Shown: piece after piece, positions 1 through 6,193 of the stretch
Layout: each line of letters begins with the position of its first letter
How positions within the stretch are numbered: the stretch's first letter is position 1
From: Dehalococcoidia bacterium
Lineage (GTDB): Bacteria; Chloroflexota; Dehalococcoidia; UBA2979
DNA: 10,215 nucleotides
Assembly (NCBI GenBank): GCA_030745285.1
Contig: JASLOV010000157.1
Location: 1-10,215 of the forward strand
Direction: 5' to 3'
Translations under genes and position numbers: made by a program
Notes under the pieces: model-generated
What the model saw: the letters and a program-made list of their open reading frames with translations, nothing else
What the model was told of the DNA's origin: nothing
Databases searched by the model: none

Positions 1-10
1 GTCTGCCCGG

Positions 11-1216
11 CTACTCGCCCCAAAGATCGGCGGGCGGGCGGGACTGGTACACGACCTCGCCGGGGATCTCCTCGCCCTCGTCGAAGCGGGAGATGCGGAA
101 GGGGGTGATGTCGACGGTCGAGGCTGCCCCTTCGAGCATCAGTTCGGCCATGCACATGCCGACGGCGGGGCCGGTCTTGAAGCCGCTGCCGCTCATACCG
201 GCAGCGACGTAGAGCCCCTGCGCCTCGGCGGTCTCGCCGAGCAGCATGTGCCCGTCCGCCGTGATGCCGTCGACCTCGGTCCAGGTGCGCCGCCAGCCGG
301 CCTCGGCCATCGCCGGGATGCGGCGCACCATGCGGGCTGCGCCGGCCACCAGCCAGTCATCGGGGATGGCAGGGTCATCGGCATCGAGCTCGACGCGCGG
401 GCGGCGCTCGCGCACCTCCGCCGGGCCGAGGCCCATCATCGTGGTCGCGCCGGTATCCGGGTGGAAGTAGGTGCCGATCGAGCGGTCGATCACGGTCATG
501 TGGGTCTCCGGCAGCGCCGGCGGCCGCTCCAGCGCGCCGGCGAAGAGCCGGGTCGCGCCGACGGGCAATTCGACGCCGGCGGTAAGCGCCAGCCGGGCCG
601 ACCACGCCCCGGCCGCGACGCAGATCACGGGAGCCTCGATGCGGCCATCGGCGGTCTGCACCGCCACGACGCGACCGCCGGCGACCTCGATCGCCGTCAC
701 CTCGGTGTCCTGCCGCACAGTGACGCCGAGTTCGCGAGCGCGTCGCGCCATGCCGGTCGCGGCGAGGTAGCCGTCGGCGTACCCGCCCCGCGGCTCATAA
801 GCCGCCCCGCCGATGTCGTCGACGCGGAAGAACGGCTGCATCTGGAGCACGTCCTCGGGGCCGATCACCGTCGTGTCGACGCCTACGCCCTGCAGCATCT
901 TCACGTTCTGCTCGAGCCTGGCGCGGTCGGCGTGGCCGACGATGAAGAGGAAGCCGGTGTTGTTGAAGCCGGCATCGCCACCGATCTCGTCGCCCCAGCC
1001 GGCGTAGACATCGCGACTGCGCAGCGCCAGCGCAGCGTCGTGCGGGTTGGTGTAGTGCATGCGGATCAACCCGCCGGTCTTGCCCGTGGCATGGTCGGCG
1101 ACGGAGTCGCGCTCCAGCAACAGCACGTCGGACTGCCCGCCGGCCGCGAGGTAGTGGGCGATGCTGGTGCCGACGATGCCGCCACCGATGACGATGGCCG
1201 ATGCGGTCTCAGGCAA
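11..1216 (-). CDS. FAD-dependent oxidoreductase, DAO / sarcosine oxidase beta-like family
   Basis: A 401-residue flavoprotein of the D-amino-acid oxidase family, which oxidises amines or N-methyl amino acids; the actual substrate cannot be read from the sequence. Visible marks are the N-terminal Rossmann motif GGGIVG (residues 11-16) followed by Glu35, which usually holds the FAD ribose, the internal CVAAGAWS segment (199-206), and the C-terminal FAD-binding stretch TADGHMLLG plus GMSGSGFKTGPAVG (319-353). No signal peptide or membrane helix is seen, so it is probably cytoplasmic. I see no obvious Cys or His site typical of covalent flavin attachment, so FAD is probably non-covalent. The start is TTG at 1216, inside the end of the upstream hydrolase gene (8-nt overlap), and the GGGIVG motif follows directly, so little coding can be missing. 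The overlap suggests translational coupling. The family assignment is firm and the substrate unknown. Confidence 0.9.
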   Translation of the reverse strand: MPETASAIVIGGGIVGTSIAHYLAAGGQSDVLLLERDSVADHATGKTGGLIRMHYTNPHDAALALRSRDVYAGWGDEIGGDAGFNNTGFLFIVGHADRARLEQNVKMLQGVGVDTTVIGPEDVLQMQPFFRVDDIGGAAYEPRGGYADGYLAATGMARRARELGVTVRQDTEVTAIEVAGGRVVAVQTADGRIEAPVICVAAGAWSARLALTAGVELPVGATRLFAGALERPPALPETHMTVIDRSIGTYFHPDTGATTMMGLGPAEVRERRPRVELDADDPAIPDDWLVAGAARMVRRIPAMAEAGWRRTWTEVDGITADGHMLLGETAEAQGLYVAAGMSGSGFKTGPAVGMCMAELMLEGAASTVDITPFRISRFDEGEEIPGEVVYQSRPPADLWGE

Positions 1217-2027
1217 CGCGCGTCAGCCAATCGCGAATGACGCCCTGGGCCGCCGGGTAGGCGGTGATGCCGTGGTCGGCGTCGGAGATTGCGTGAAACT
1301 CGATCTCGCCGATGCCGTCGCGCAGCGCCTCCGCGTCCGTGAACGGCACGACGGAGTCGGCGTCGCCGTGCACAATCACCTTCGGTGCGTCGATGGCGGC
1401 GATCTCGGGAAGCCTCGACGTGAAGTCGAAGGCGGCGTAGTTGCGGACGGTGCCGCGCCAGTAGCGGAAGAGGTCCTCGTCGGAGACGCCCTTCACCGCC
1501 TCGATGTAGAGCTTCCGGCCGGCGGCTGCCTGCTCCGCCAGGGGCGAGGGGTTCGCCGGTTGCGGCGGCTCGGGCGGCTCTCGCAGCGCCGCTCGCTCGC
1601 CCTCGAACACCGCCTCGGCGCCCTCGCTCTCGACGCGGTCCACGAGTGCGCTGGAGTTCTTGCCCCAGGGCGTCTCGAACATCAGCCGCGGCCCGGTATT
1701 GAGCAGGGCCAGGGCGCTCACCGTCCCCGGGAAGCTGAGCGCGAACTGCTGCGCGACCATGCCGCCCATCGAGGAGCCGATGATGATCGCGCGCTCGATG
1801 CCGAGGTGGGTGAGCAGCGCCTGGCCGTCCGCGGCGATGTCCTCGAGGTCGTAAGCGGTGTCGATCGAGTATTCGCTGGCGCCGGCGCAGCGCCGGTCGT
1901 AGGTGATGACCTGGACGCGATCGAGTGGGGCGGCATCGAGGACATCGCCGCGGACGAAGAGCGCCGGGGTCCCCTCGCCGCTCACCTCGTAGTGAGTCTC
2001 TACCCCGTTGACCGCCGTCTCGGGCAT
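1209..2027 (-). CDS. Alpha/beta-fold hydrolase
   Basis: A 272-residue soluble alpha/beta hydrolase; the substrate (ester, lactone, epoxide or C-C bond) is not determinable. The nucleophile elbow GSSMG (84-88) places Ser86, the HGDADSVVP segment (220-228) supplies the likely acid Asp224, and DADHG places the general base His252, so the triad is complete. A cap-like Pro-rich insertion lies near residues 150-165. The usual HGxxG oxyanion segment near the N-terminus is replaced by VRGDVLDAAP and the spacing to ITYDRR is short. The start is chosen at the ATG at 2027 because AGGAG sits 5 nt upstream; an in-frame GTG at 2042 would put that ribosome site inside the gene. Its stop codon lies within the start region of the FAD oxidoreductase, suggesting a two-gene unit that may transform one compound in sequence. 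Confidence 0.9.
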   Translation of the reverse strand: MPETAVNGVETHYEVSGEGTPALFVRGDVLDAAPLDRVQVITYDRRCAGASEYSIDTAYDLEDIAADGQALLTHLGIERAIIIGSSMGGMVAQQFALSFPGTVSALALLNTGPRLMFETPWGKNSSALVDRVESEGAEAVFEGERAALREPPEPPQPANPSPLAEQAAAGRKLYIEAVKGVSDEDLFRYWRGTVRNYAAFDFTSRLPEIAAIDAPKVIVHGDADSVVPFTDAEALRDGIGEIEFHAISDADHGITAYPAAQGVIRDWLTRVA

Positions 2028-2032
2028 GGCAA

Positions 2033-2040
2033 CTCCTCTC
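2033..2040 (-). promoter_or_regulatory. Shine-Dalgarno site of the alpha/beta hydrolase
   Basis: On the minus strand GAGAGGAG precedes the ATG at 2027 with a 5-nt spacer (TTGCC). It decides the start against the in-frame GTG at 2042, and shows the hydrolase has its own initiation signal rather than relying on the cox genes upstream. Confidence 0.75.
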
Positions 2041-2092
2041 ACCTCCGCGCCAGTCTAGTCGCGATGAGGCCGCGGGGGGCGGAGTGCCGGCG

Positions 2093-2108
2093 ACTGAGCC
2101 GGCTCAGT
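2093..2108. repeat. Perfect 16-bp palindrome over the cupredoxin gene stop codon
   Basis: ACTGAGCCGGCTCAGT is its own reverse complement and includes the TGA stop of the minus-strand cupredoxin gene. It could form a compact GC-rich hairpin at the end of the oxidase operon, or be a dyad operator for the hydrolase gene that starts about 65 nt downstream. No T-run follows on the minus strand, so a classical intrinsic terminator is not supported. Confidence 0.6.
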
Positions 2109-2595
2109 GAACATCCAGCCGGCGCACGACGCTCACCGTCGTCACCGCCGCAAGACTGAGCGGGAGCCCGAGGATCAGGGCAGGCACCCCCGTGGTGGCG
2201 AGGCCGCGCCGGGCCTGTGTATCGAGGCCGATCGCGCCGCTGGGGTGGAAGCTGCAGAGCAGGTTGGCAGCGCCGAAGAAGGCGCCGGTGATCGGCGCAC
2301 GCGTCGTTCGCCCGGCCGGCGCCCTGACCGTCCCGATGCGATGCTCGGTCACGTCCTCATTCACCACGACGAGCGTGTCGCCCCTGCGGAGATGGAGCCG
2401 TCGCGGCACGGCGTCGACGATCTCGCCCCGGGCGACGCGCTCGGCCGTCCCCGGCGGGATCACCACCTCGACGGCGCGGGCGGTGGGCAGCAAAGTCCAG
2501 GCGACGACGATCAGCAGCCAGCTACCGGCCATCACGCCAGCGGCGATCGCGGCCAGCGGCCAGGTGCGCCGCGGCAGAGCGGGCATGACAGGCAT
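2104..2595 (-). CDS. Membrane-anchored cupredoxin-like protein of the oxidase operon
   Basis: A 163-residue protein I do not recognise as a named family. It has an N-terminal membrane helix (about 13-36), a soluble beta-rich domain (about 43-126) and a C-terminal membrane helix (about 133-157). The soluble part looks like a cupredoxin: NEDVTEHRIG gives His85, and LLCSFHPSG gives Cys114 and His117 in a C-x2-H arrangement. The axial Met that usually follows the second His is not seen (the sequence continues PSGAIGL). With one Cys it cannot make a CuA centre. It starts 12 nt after the subunit III stop in the same direction, so it is very probably co-transcribed with the oxidase. Plausible roles are electron carrier, copper delivery or an accessory subunit, all inferred. 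A second ATG at 2586 is possible; neither has a strong ribosome site. Confidence 0.8.
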   Translation of the reverse strand: MPVMPALPRRTWPLAAIAAGVMAGSWLLIVVAWTLLPTARAVEVVIPPGTAERVARGEIVDAVPRRLHLRRGDTLVVVNEDVTEHRIGTVRAPAGRTTRAPITGAFFGAANLLCSFHPSGAIGLDTQARRGLATTGVPALILGLPLSLAAVTTVSVVRRLDVH

Positions 2596-2607
2596 TGCCC
2601 GGTCAGC

Positions 2608-3177
2608 CTAGTTCACGAGATAGAGAATTGGGTAGAAGAAGACCCAGACGACATCGACGAAGTGCCAGTACATGACGGCGGCCGCCACGCCCCAGTGACT
2701 GCCCGCTGAGAAGCGGCCGGTCAGCACCATGCGGTAGACCAGCGCCAGCAACACCACGCCGGAGACGACGTGTGTGGCGTGCATGCCGGTCATCGAGAAG
2801 AAGGCGGTGCCGAAACCCTCGCTCGGGGTGAACTCGGCGATCGACCACTCCAGGCTGACGCCGACGACGAAGACGAGGCCGAGCACGATGGTGGCGAGCA
2901 GCATCAGCTTGGCGTGGGCGATGTTGCCGTGGGCGATGGCGGTCTCCGCCCGGAAGGCGGTGAGGCTGCTGAGCAGCAGGATCGCCGTGACGCCCAGCCC
3001 GAGCGTCTGGCTGAGGTCGTCGGGCGTCTCGGTGCCGACGAGGTAGAAGCGCGAGGTGGCGAGCAGGGCGAAGAGCAGGCCGTCCGAGATGAAGAAGAGC
3101 CATAGCCCCAGTCGCAGGATCGGCAGGCGGCTGCGCTCCGCGCCCGCGGCGAGAGCGGCGGCGGTCTCAGTGGCCAT
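2608..3177 (-). CDS. ctaE: Cytochrome c oxidase subunit III
   Basis: A 189-residue integral membrane subunit of the heme-copper oxidase that packs against subunit I and is thought to stabilise proton uptake and oxygen access. Five membrane helices are visible (about 22-43, 59-77, 90-108, 124-147, 162-187), the usual short bacterial form lacking the first two helices of the seven-helix version. Family signatures are GMHATHVVSG (131-140) and WHFVDVVWVFFYPILYL at the C-terminus. The conserved helix Ser-Glu pair of the family appears here as Ser31-Asp32. The ATG start at 3177 overlaps the end of the subunit IV gene by 11 nt, indicating translational coupling within the operon. Confidence 0.96.
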   Translation of the reverse strand: MATETAAALAAGAERSRLPILRLGLWLFFISDGLLFALLATSRFYLVGTETPDDLSQTLGLGVTAILLLSSLTAFRAETAIAHGNIAHAKLMLLATIVLGLVFVVGVSLEWSIAEFTPSEGFGTAFFSMTGMHATHVVSGVVLLALVYRMVLTGRFSAGSHWGVAAAVMYWHFVDVVWVFFYPILYLVN

Positions 3178-3388
3178 TCCCGGTCCCTTCGGACTGCCAG
3201 AGTCGCGAGGCGTGCATGAAGTAGGTCACGATCAGCCACGCCTTGGCCAGGGCGATCGGGCCCAGCAGCAGGATCAGCGCCGCCGTCGAATCGAGCGCCG
3301 CGTAGACGACGAACTCGATGGCCGTCAGCACGGCCAGCAGAGCGATCACCCAGAGCCCGATGCCCTGCGCCTTCGATTCCCCGTTCAT
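3167..3388 (-). CDS. ctaF: Cytochrome c oxidase subunit IV, small prokaryotic type
   Basis: A 73-residue protein with two membrane helices (about 11-31 and 37-58) and the family-typical segment AKAWLIVTYFMHA (48-60), as in the short subunit IV found in caa3- and aa3-type operons. It acts as a small structural subunit beside subunits I and III. I place the start at the ATG at 3388 because GAGGAG lies 8 nt upstream; an in-frame GTG at 3397 would abut that site. It begins 26 nt after the subunit I stop and overlaps subunit III by 11 nt. The gene order II-I-IV-III differs from the common II-I-III-IV order of Bacillus-type operons. Confidence 0.92.
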   Translation of the reverse strand: MNGESKAQGIGLWVIALLAVLTAIEFVVYAALDSTAALILLLGPIALAKAWLIVTYFMHASRLWQSEGTGNGH

Positions 3389-3414
3389 TACGCTCACTCC
3401 TCGTGCTGCTCGTG

Positions 3415-5310
3415 CTATGCGCCGCCGCCGGCGCCACCACCGTCACCGGCACCACCACCGGCGCCGCCGCCGCCACCGGCGGGCGCGGCCATGGTTGCGT
3501 GGGTCGCGCCGGCCATGCCGTAGCCGTAGGGCGGACCGACGACGACCGGCGGGCTCGGGAAATTGTGCTCGGGCGGCGGCGAGGTCACCTGCCACTCAAG
3601 CGTGCTAGCCTGCCACGGGTTGTCCTCCGCCTGCGGGCCACGCAGCCACGACCAGACCATGTTCCAGACGAAGAAGACGAACGAGAGGCCCATCAGCAGG
3701 GAAGCGATGCTGATGAACATGTTCAGGTCGGCGTACTCGGCCGGGTAGTCGGAGATGCGGCGGTTCATGCCCTTCACGCCGACCTGGAACATCGGGATGA
3801 AGGTGGCCTGGAAGCCGACGAACAGCAGCCAGAAGTGGGCCTTGCCCAGTCGCTCGTTGAACTGGCGGCCGGTGATCTTGGGGAACCAGAAGTAGAGACC
3901 GGCGAAGAGCGCGAAGACTTCGCCACCCATGATCGTGTAGTGGAAGTGCGCGACCACAAAGTAGGTGTCGTGCAGGTGCAGGTCGGTGGGCAGGTCGGCG
4001 AGGTAGATGCCAGTGAGCCCGCCGATCATGAAGTTGAAGACAAAGGCGAGCGCGAACAGCATCGGCGTGCGCAGCCAGAGCTTGCCCGCCCAGATCGTGC
4101 CGAGCGCGGCCAGAAAGATCAGGCCGGTCGGCACCGAGATCGCCTCGGTGAGCGCCAGGAAGGGGGCGTGGAGGTACTCCGCCATGCCGCTGGTGAACAT
4201 GTGGTGCGCCCAGACGACGCCGGAGAGCGCGACGATGGCGAGCAGGCCGCCCACCGCCCAGCGGTAGGCGAAGAGCGGCTTGCGCGAGAAGTGCGTCAGC
4301 ACCTCGAGCGCGATGCCGAAGCCCGGCAGCACCATCACGTAGACGGCGGGGTGCGAGTAGAACCAGAAGAAGTGCTCGTACAGCAGCGCGCTGCCGCCCT
4401 CGGCCGCCCGGAAGAACGAGGTGTCCGCCACGCGGTCCAGCAGCACCATCAGCAGGGAGACGGCGAAGGCCTGAGTGAAGAAGAAGGAGATCAGCGAGGC
4501 GGAGAAGACGCCCCAGACGAAGATCGGCAGCCGGCCCCAGCTCATGCCGGGGGCGCGCTCGTAGATGATCGTCACGAGGAAGTTGATGCCGCCCACGATC
4601 GAGACCAGCCCGAAGGTGATCACGGCGAGGTTGAAGAGCACCTGTCCGGAGCTGTTGAGCACGCTCAGCGGTGGGTACGCGGTCCAGCCGGAGTCGAAAC
4701 CGCCGAGCTGCGGGCTGAGCGTGGAGACCAGCAGCATCACCGCGACCGGCGGCACCAGCCAGTAGGAGAGCGCGTTGAGGCGGGGGAAGGCCATGTCGGC
4801 AGCGCCGATCATCAGCGGCACGACGAAGTTGCCGAAGCCACCGATCACGATCGCCACGGCGACGGCGATCATGGTGATGCCATGCAGGCTCATCGCGCGG
4901 TTGTAGGTGCCGTGGTCGAAGAGCTGCAGGCCGTCCGCCGCAAGCTCGAAGCGCAACAGCATCGCCACCAGACCGGAGATCAGGAAGAGCGCCGTGAAGG
5001 TGACGATGTACTGGATACCGATCACCTTGTGGTCCGGGCTGAAATCGAAGTAGCGCTGCCAGCCGGTGGTCGTGAACGGACGGGCGTCCAGGCCCAGCCA
5101 CTCGCGACCCCAGTACTTCCATCCCCCGACCCCCGCTATCCAGCCGATCAGCGCGATCGGGTAGCCGACGCTCCAGGAGAGCTCCGTCGACCAGAAGTCG
5201 CGGTCGGTGGCGACGCGCAGCGCGCCAACGAGGCCAGCGCCAACCGCGAATCCGATGATCGCGAGAATCAGTCCGGCGACGACCGGCAGACGGAGGACGC
5301 GCATGCTCAC
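3415..5310 (-). CDS. ctaD: Cytochrome c oxidase subunit I, A2-type heme-copper oxidase
   Basis: The catalytic subunit: it reduces O2 to water and pumps protons across the cytoplasmic membrane. It has 631 residues with two extra N-terminal helices (about 9-30 and 47-66). Metal ligands are visible: His143 and His457 for low-spin heme, His455 for the high-spin heme, and His320, His369 and His370 for CuB, with the cross-linked Tyr324. The D-channel entrance is kept (Asn161, Asp172, Asn179). Helix VI reads YSHPAVY (318-324), so the A1-type Glu is absent and the A2 Tyr-Ser pair present. The K-channel Lys position, in the VPTG motif, is Ile398. The C-terminus ends in a Gly/Ala-rich tail (611-631). 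The GTG at 5310 overlaps the ctaC stop (GTGA); an in-frame ATG at 5304 is an alternative. Heme type a is inferred, because ctaB is present but ctaA is not in the window. Confidence 0.97.
   Translation of the reverse strand: MSMRVLRLPVVAGLILAIIGFAVGAGLVGALRVATDRDFWSTELSWSVGYPIALIGWIAGVGGWKYWGREWLGLDARPFTTTGWQRYFDFSPDHKVIGIQYIVTFTALFLISGLVAMLLRFELAADGLQLFDHGTYNRAMSLHGITMIAVAVAIVIGGFGNFVVPLMIGAADMAFPRLNALSYWLVPPVAVMLLVSTLSPQLGGFDSGWTAYPPLSVLNSSGQVLFNLAVITFGLVSIVGGINFLVTIIYERAPGMSWGRLPIFVWGVFSASLISFFFTQAFAVSLLMVLLDRVADTSFFRAAEGGSALLYEHFFWFYSHPAVYVMVLPGFGIALEVLTHFSRKPLFAYRWAVGGLLAIVALSGVVWAHHMFTSGMAEYLHAPFLALTEAISVPTGLIFLAALGTIWAGKLWLRTPMLFALAFVFNFMIGGLTGIYLADLPTDLHLHDTYFVVAHFHYTIMGGEVFALFAGLYFWFPKITGRQFNERLGKAHFWLLFVGFQATFIPMFQVGVKGMNRRISDYPAEYADLNMFISIASLLMGLSFVFFVWNMVWSWLRGPQAEDNPWQASTLEWQVTSPPPEHNFPSPPVVVGPPYGYGMAGATHATMAAPAGGGGGAGGGAGDGGGAGGGA
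3418..3480 (-). repeat. Gly/Ala-rich low-complexity tail of subunit I
   Basis: The last 21 residues of subunit I are almost all Gly and Ala with one Asp, encoded by an imperfect GGC/GGT/GCC repeat. It follows a Pro-rich linker with a GPPYGYGMAG segment. Such a tract is slippage-prone and probably disordered; it is outside the conserved oxidase core. Confidence 0.8.
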
Positions 5311-6065
5311 TGCACCTTCGCTACGGACGCGGTCTTGGACTCAACCCAGGCGTCGAACTCCTCCGGCTCGACGACGCGGACGTCCATCGCCATGCCGGCG
5401 TGGAAGAGGCCGCAGAGTTCCGTGCACTGGACGCGGTAGGCAATGTCATCCGGGTCGCTGGTTCGGTCGAGCGTGACAAAGACCTCGATCACCTGCCCGG
5501 GCACGGCGTCGGCCTTGACGCGGAAGGCGGGCACCCAGAAGGCATGCAGGACATCGCCTTCGATCGAGGTGACGTTGAACTGGATGCGGCGGTGAGCCGG
5601 CAGCACGAGTTCATCGACCGGGGAGCTCACCCGCACGCCGCTCTCCGGGTACTCGACGGTCCAGGCCCAGCGGAAGCCGGTGACGTTGACCTGGAGGTCG
5701 GCGGTGTTGTCGGCGCGCAGCTCGAAGAGGCCGGTCAGGCCAGGATGGATCATGACGACCACCGCCAGGGTGGTCGTCACGATCAGCCATGCAACGGGGA
5801 TGGCGAGGCCGCCGCTGATGGGCGGGCCATCCTCCGTCGGGTCCCCTTTCGCGCGGAAGCGCATGAGGCTGTAGCCAAGCCCCGCGATCACCAGCCCGAA
5901 GACCGGCGTCGCCATGTAGGTGAGGGTGAAGAACGCGTCGTCGACGAGGGTGGCTTCCTCGGCGCCATGGGTCGGGAAGGGGTCGAGCAGGTAGTACGTG
6001 GCCGCGACCGCTAGTGCGGTGGCAACGGCCCAGATGATCCCGGCGATGATCAGGTCGCGGCGCAC
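5307..6065 (-). CDS. ctaC: Cytochrome c oxidase subunit II with CuA site
   Basis: Electron-entry subunit, 252 residues from the chosen start. It has three hydrophobic helices (about 6-25, 44-67, 89-106) and then an extracytoplasmic cupredoxin domain. The binuclear CuA ligands are complete: His174 in DVLHAFWVPAF, and CTELCGLFHAGM giving Cys214, Glu216, Cys218, His222 and Met225. The aromatic FRWAWTVEYP segment (131-140) is the usual electron-transfer patch. There is no fused cytochrome c domain, so this is not a caa3 enzyme. Start choice: the frame stays open to a GTG at 6203, but that overlaps the divergent ctaB start, and the ATG at 6140 lies inside a 19-bp inverted repeat without a ribosome site. 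The GTG at 6065 has AGGGAG 3 nt upstream and leads straight into the first helix. Identity is firm; the start is moderately sure. Confidence 0.95.
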   Translation of the reverse strand: MRRDLIIAGIIWAVATALAVAATYYLLDPFPTHGAEEATLVDDAFFTLTYMATPVFGLVIAGLGYSLMRFRAKGDPTEDGPPISGGLAIPVAWLIVTTTLAVVVMIHPGLTGLFELRADNTADLQVNVTGFRWAWTVEYPESGVRVSSPVDELVLPAHRRIQFNVTSIEGDVLHAFWVPAFRVKADAVPGQVIEVFVTLDRTSDPDDIAYRVQCTELCGLFHAGMAMDVRVVEPEEFDAWVESKTASVAKVQ

Positions 6066-6068
6066 GGG

Positions 6069-6074
6069 CTCCCT
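6069..6074 (-). promoter_or_regulatory. Putative Shine-Dalgarno site of ctaC
   Basis: AGGGAG on the minus strand lies 3 nt before the GTG at 6065. The spacer is short, but no better site precedes the upstream in-frame starts at 6140 or 6203, so it supports the shorter subunit II. Confidence 0.5.
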
Positions 6075-6111
6075 ATCCGCTCGACGTTGGCGGACACGGT
6101 ACAGGCGCGAT

Positions 6112-6151
6112 CCACCCAGAACATGGTGCGTCCGCACCATGTTCTGGGTGG
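6112..6151. promoter_or_regulatory. Perfect 19-bp inverted repeat between divergent ctaC and ctaB (putative operator)
   Basis: The left arm CCACCCAGAACATGGTGCG (6112-6130) and the right arm at 6133-6151 are exact reverse complements separated by 2 nt. It is the longest perfect inverted repeat I found. It lies in the only divergent intergenic gap, 46 nt upstream of the chosen ctaC start and 42 nt upstream of ctaB, where both promoters must be. This fits an operator controlling both directions, or an mRNA leader hairpin of ctaC. No convincing -35/-10 pair is visible next to it. If subunit II began at 6140 or 6203, the repeat would be partly coding. Confidence 0.65.
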
Positions 6152-6184
6152 TGCCCGAGCGGATGATGACGGCGCTCCGCGAGT

Positions 6185-6188
6185 GGAG
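6185..6188 (+). promoter_or_regulatory. Shine-Dalgarno site of ctaB
   Basis: GGAG lies 5 nt before the GTG at 6194 and supports that start over the internal ATG at 6296. Confidence 0.6.
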
Positions 6189-6193
6189 AGCCC

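Noticed and set aside
248..1240. A 330-codon plus-strand open frame opposite the FAD oxidoreductase
   Set aside because: Composition is typical of the reverse strand of a GC-rich gene, with no motif; the minus-strand gene has clear FAD-binding signatures.
3403..5439. A 678-codon open frame on the plus strand opposite subunit I
   Set aside because: It is an antisense shadow in GC-rich DNA. Its product is a low-complexity His/Asp/Glu/Arg-rich chain with no domain, while the opposite strand encodes an unmistakable oxidase.
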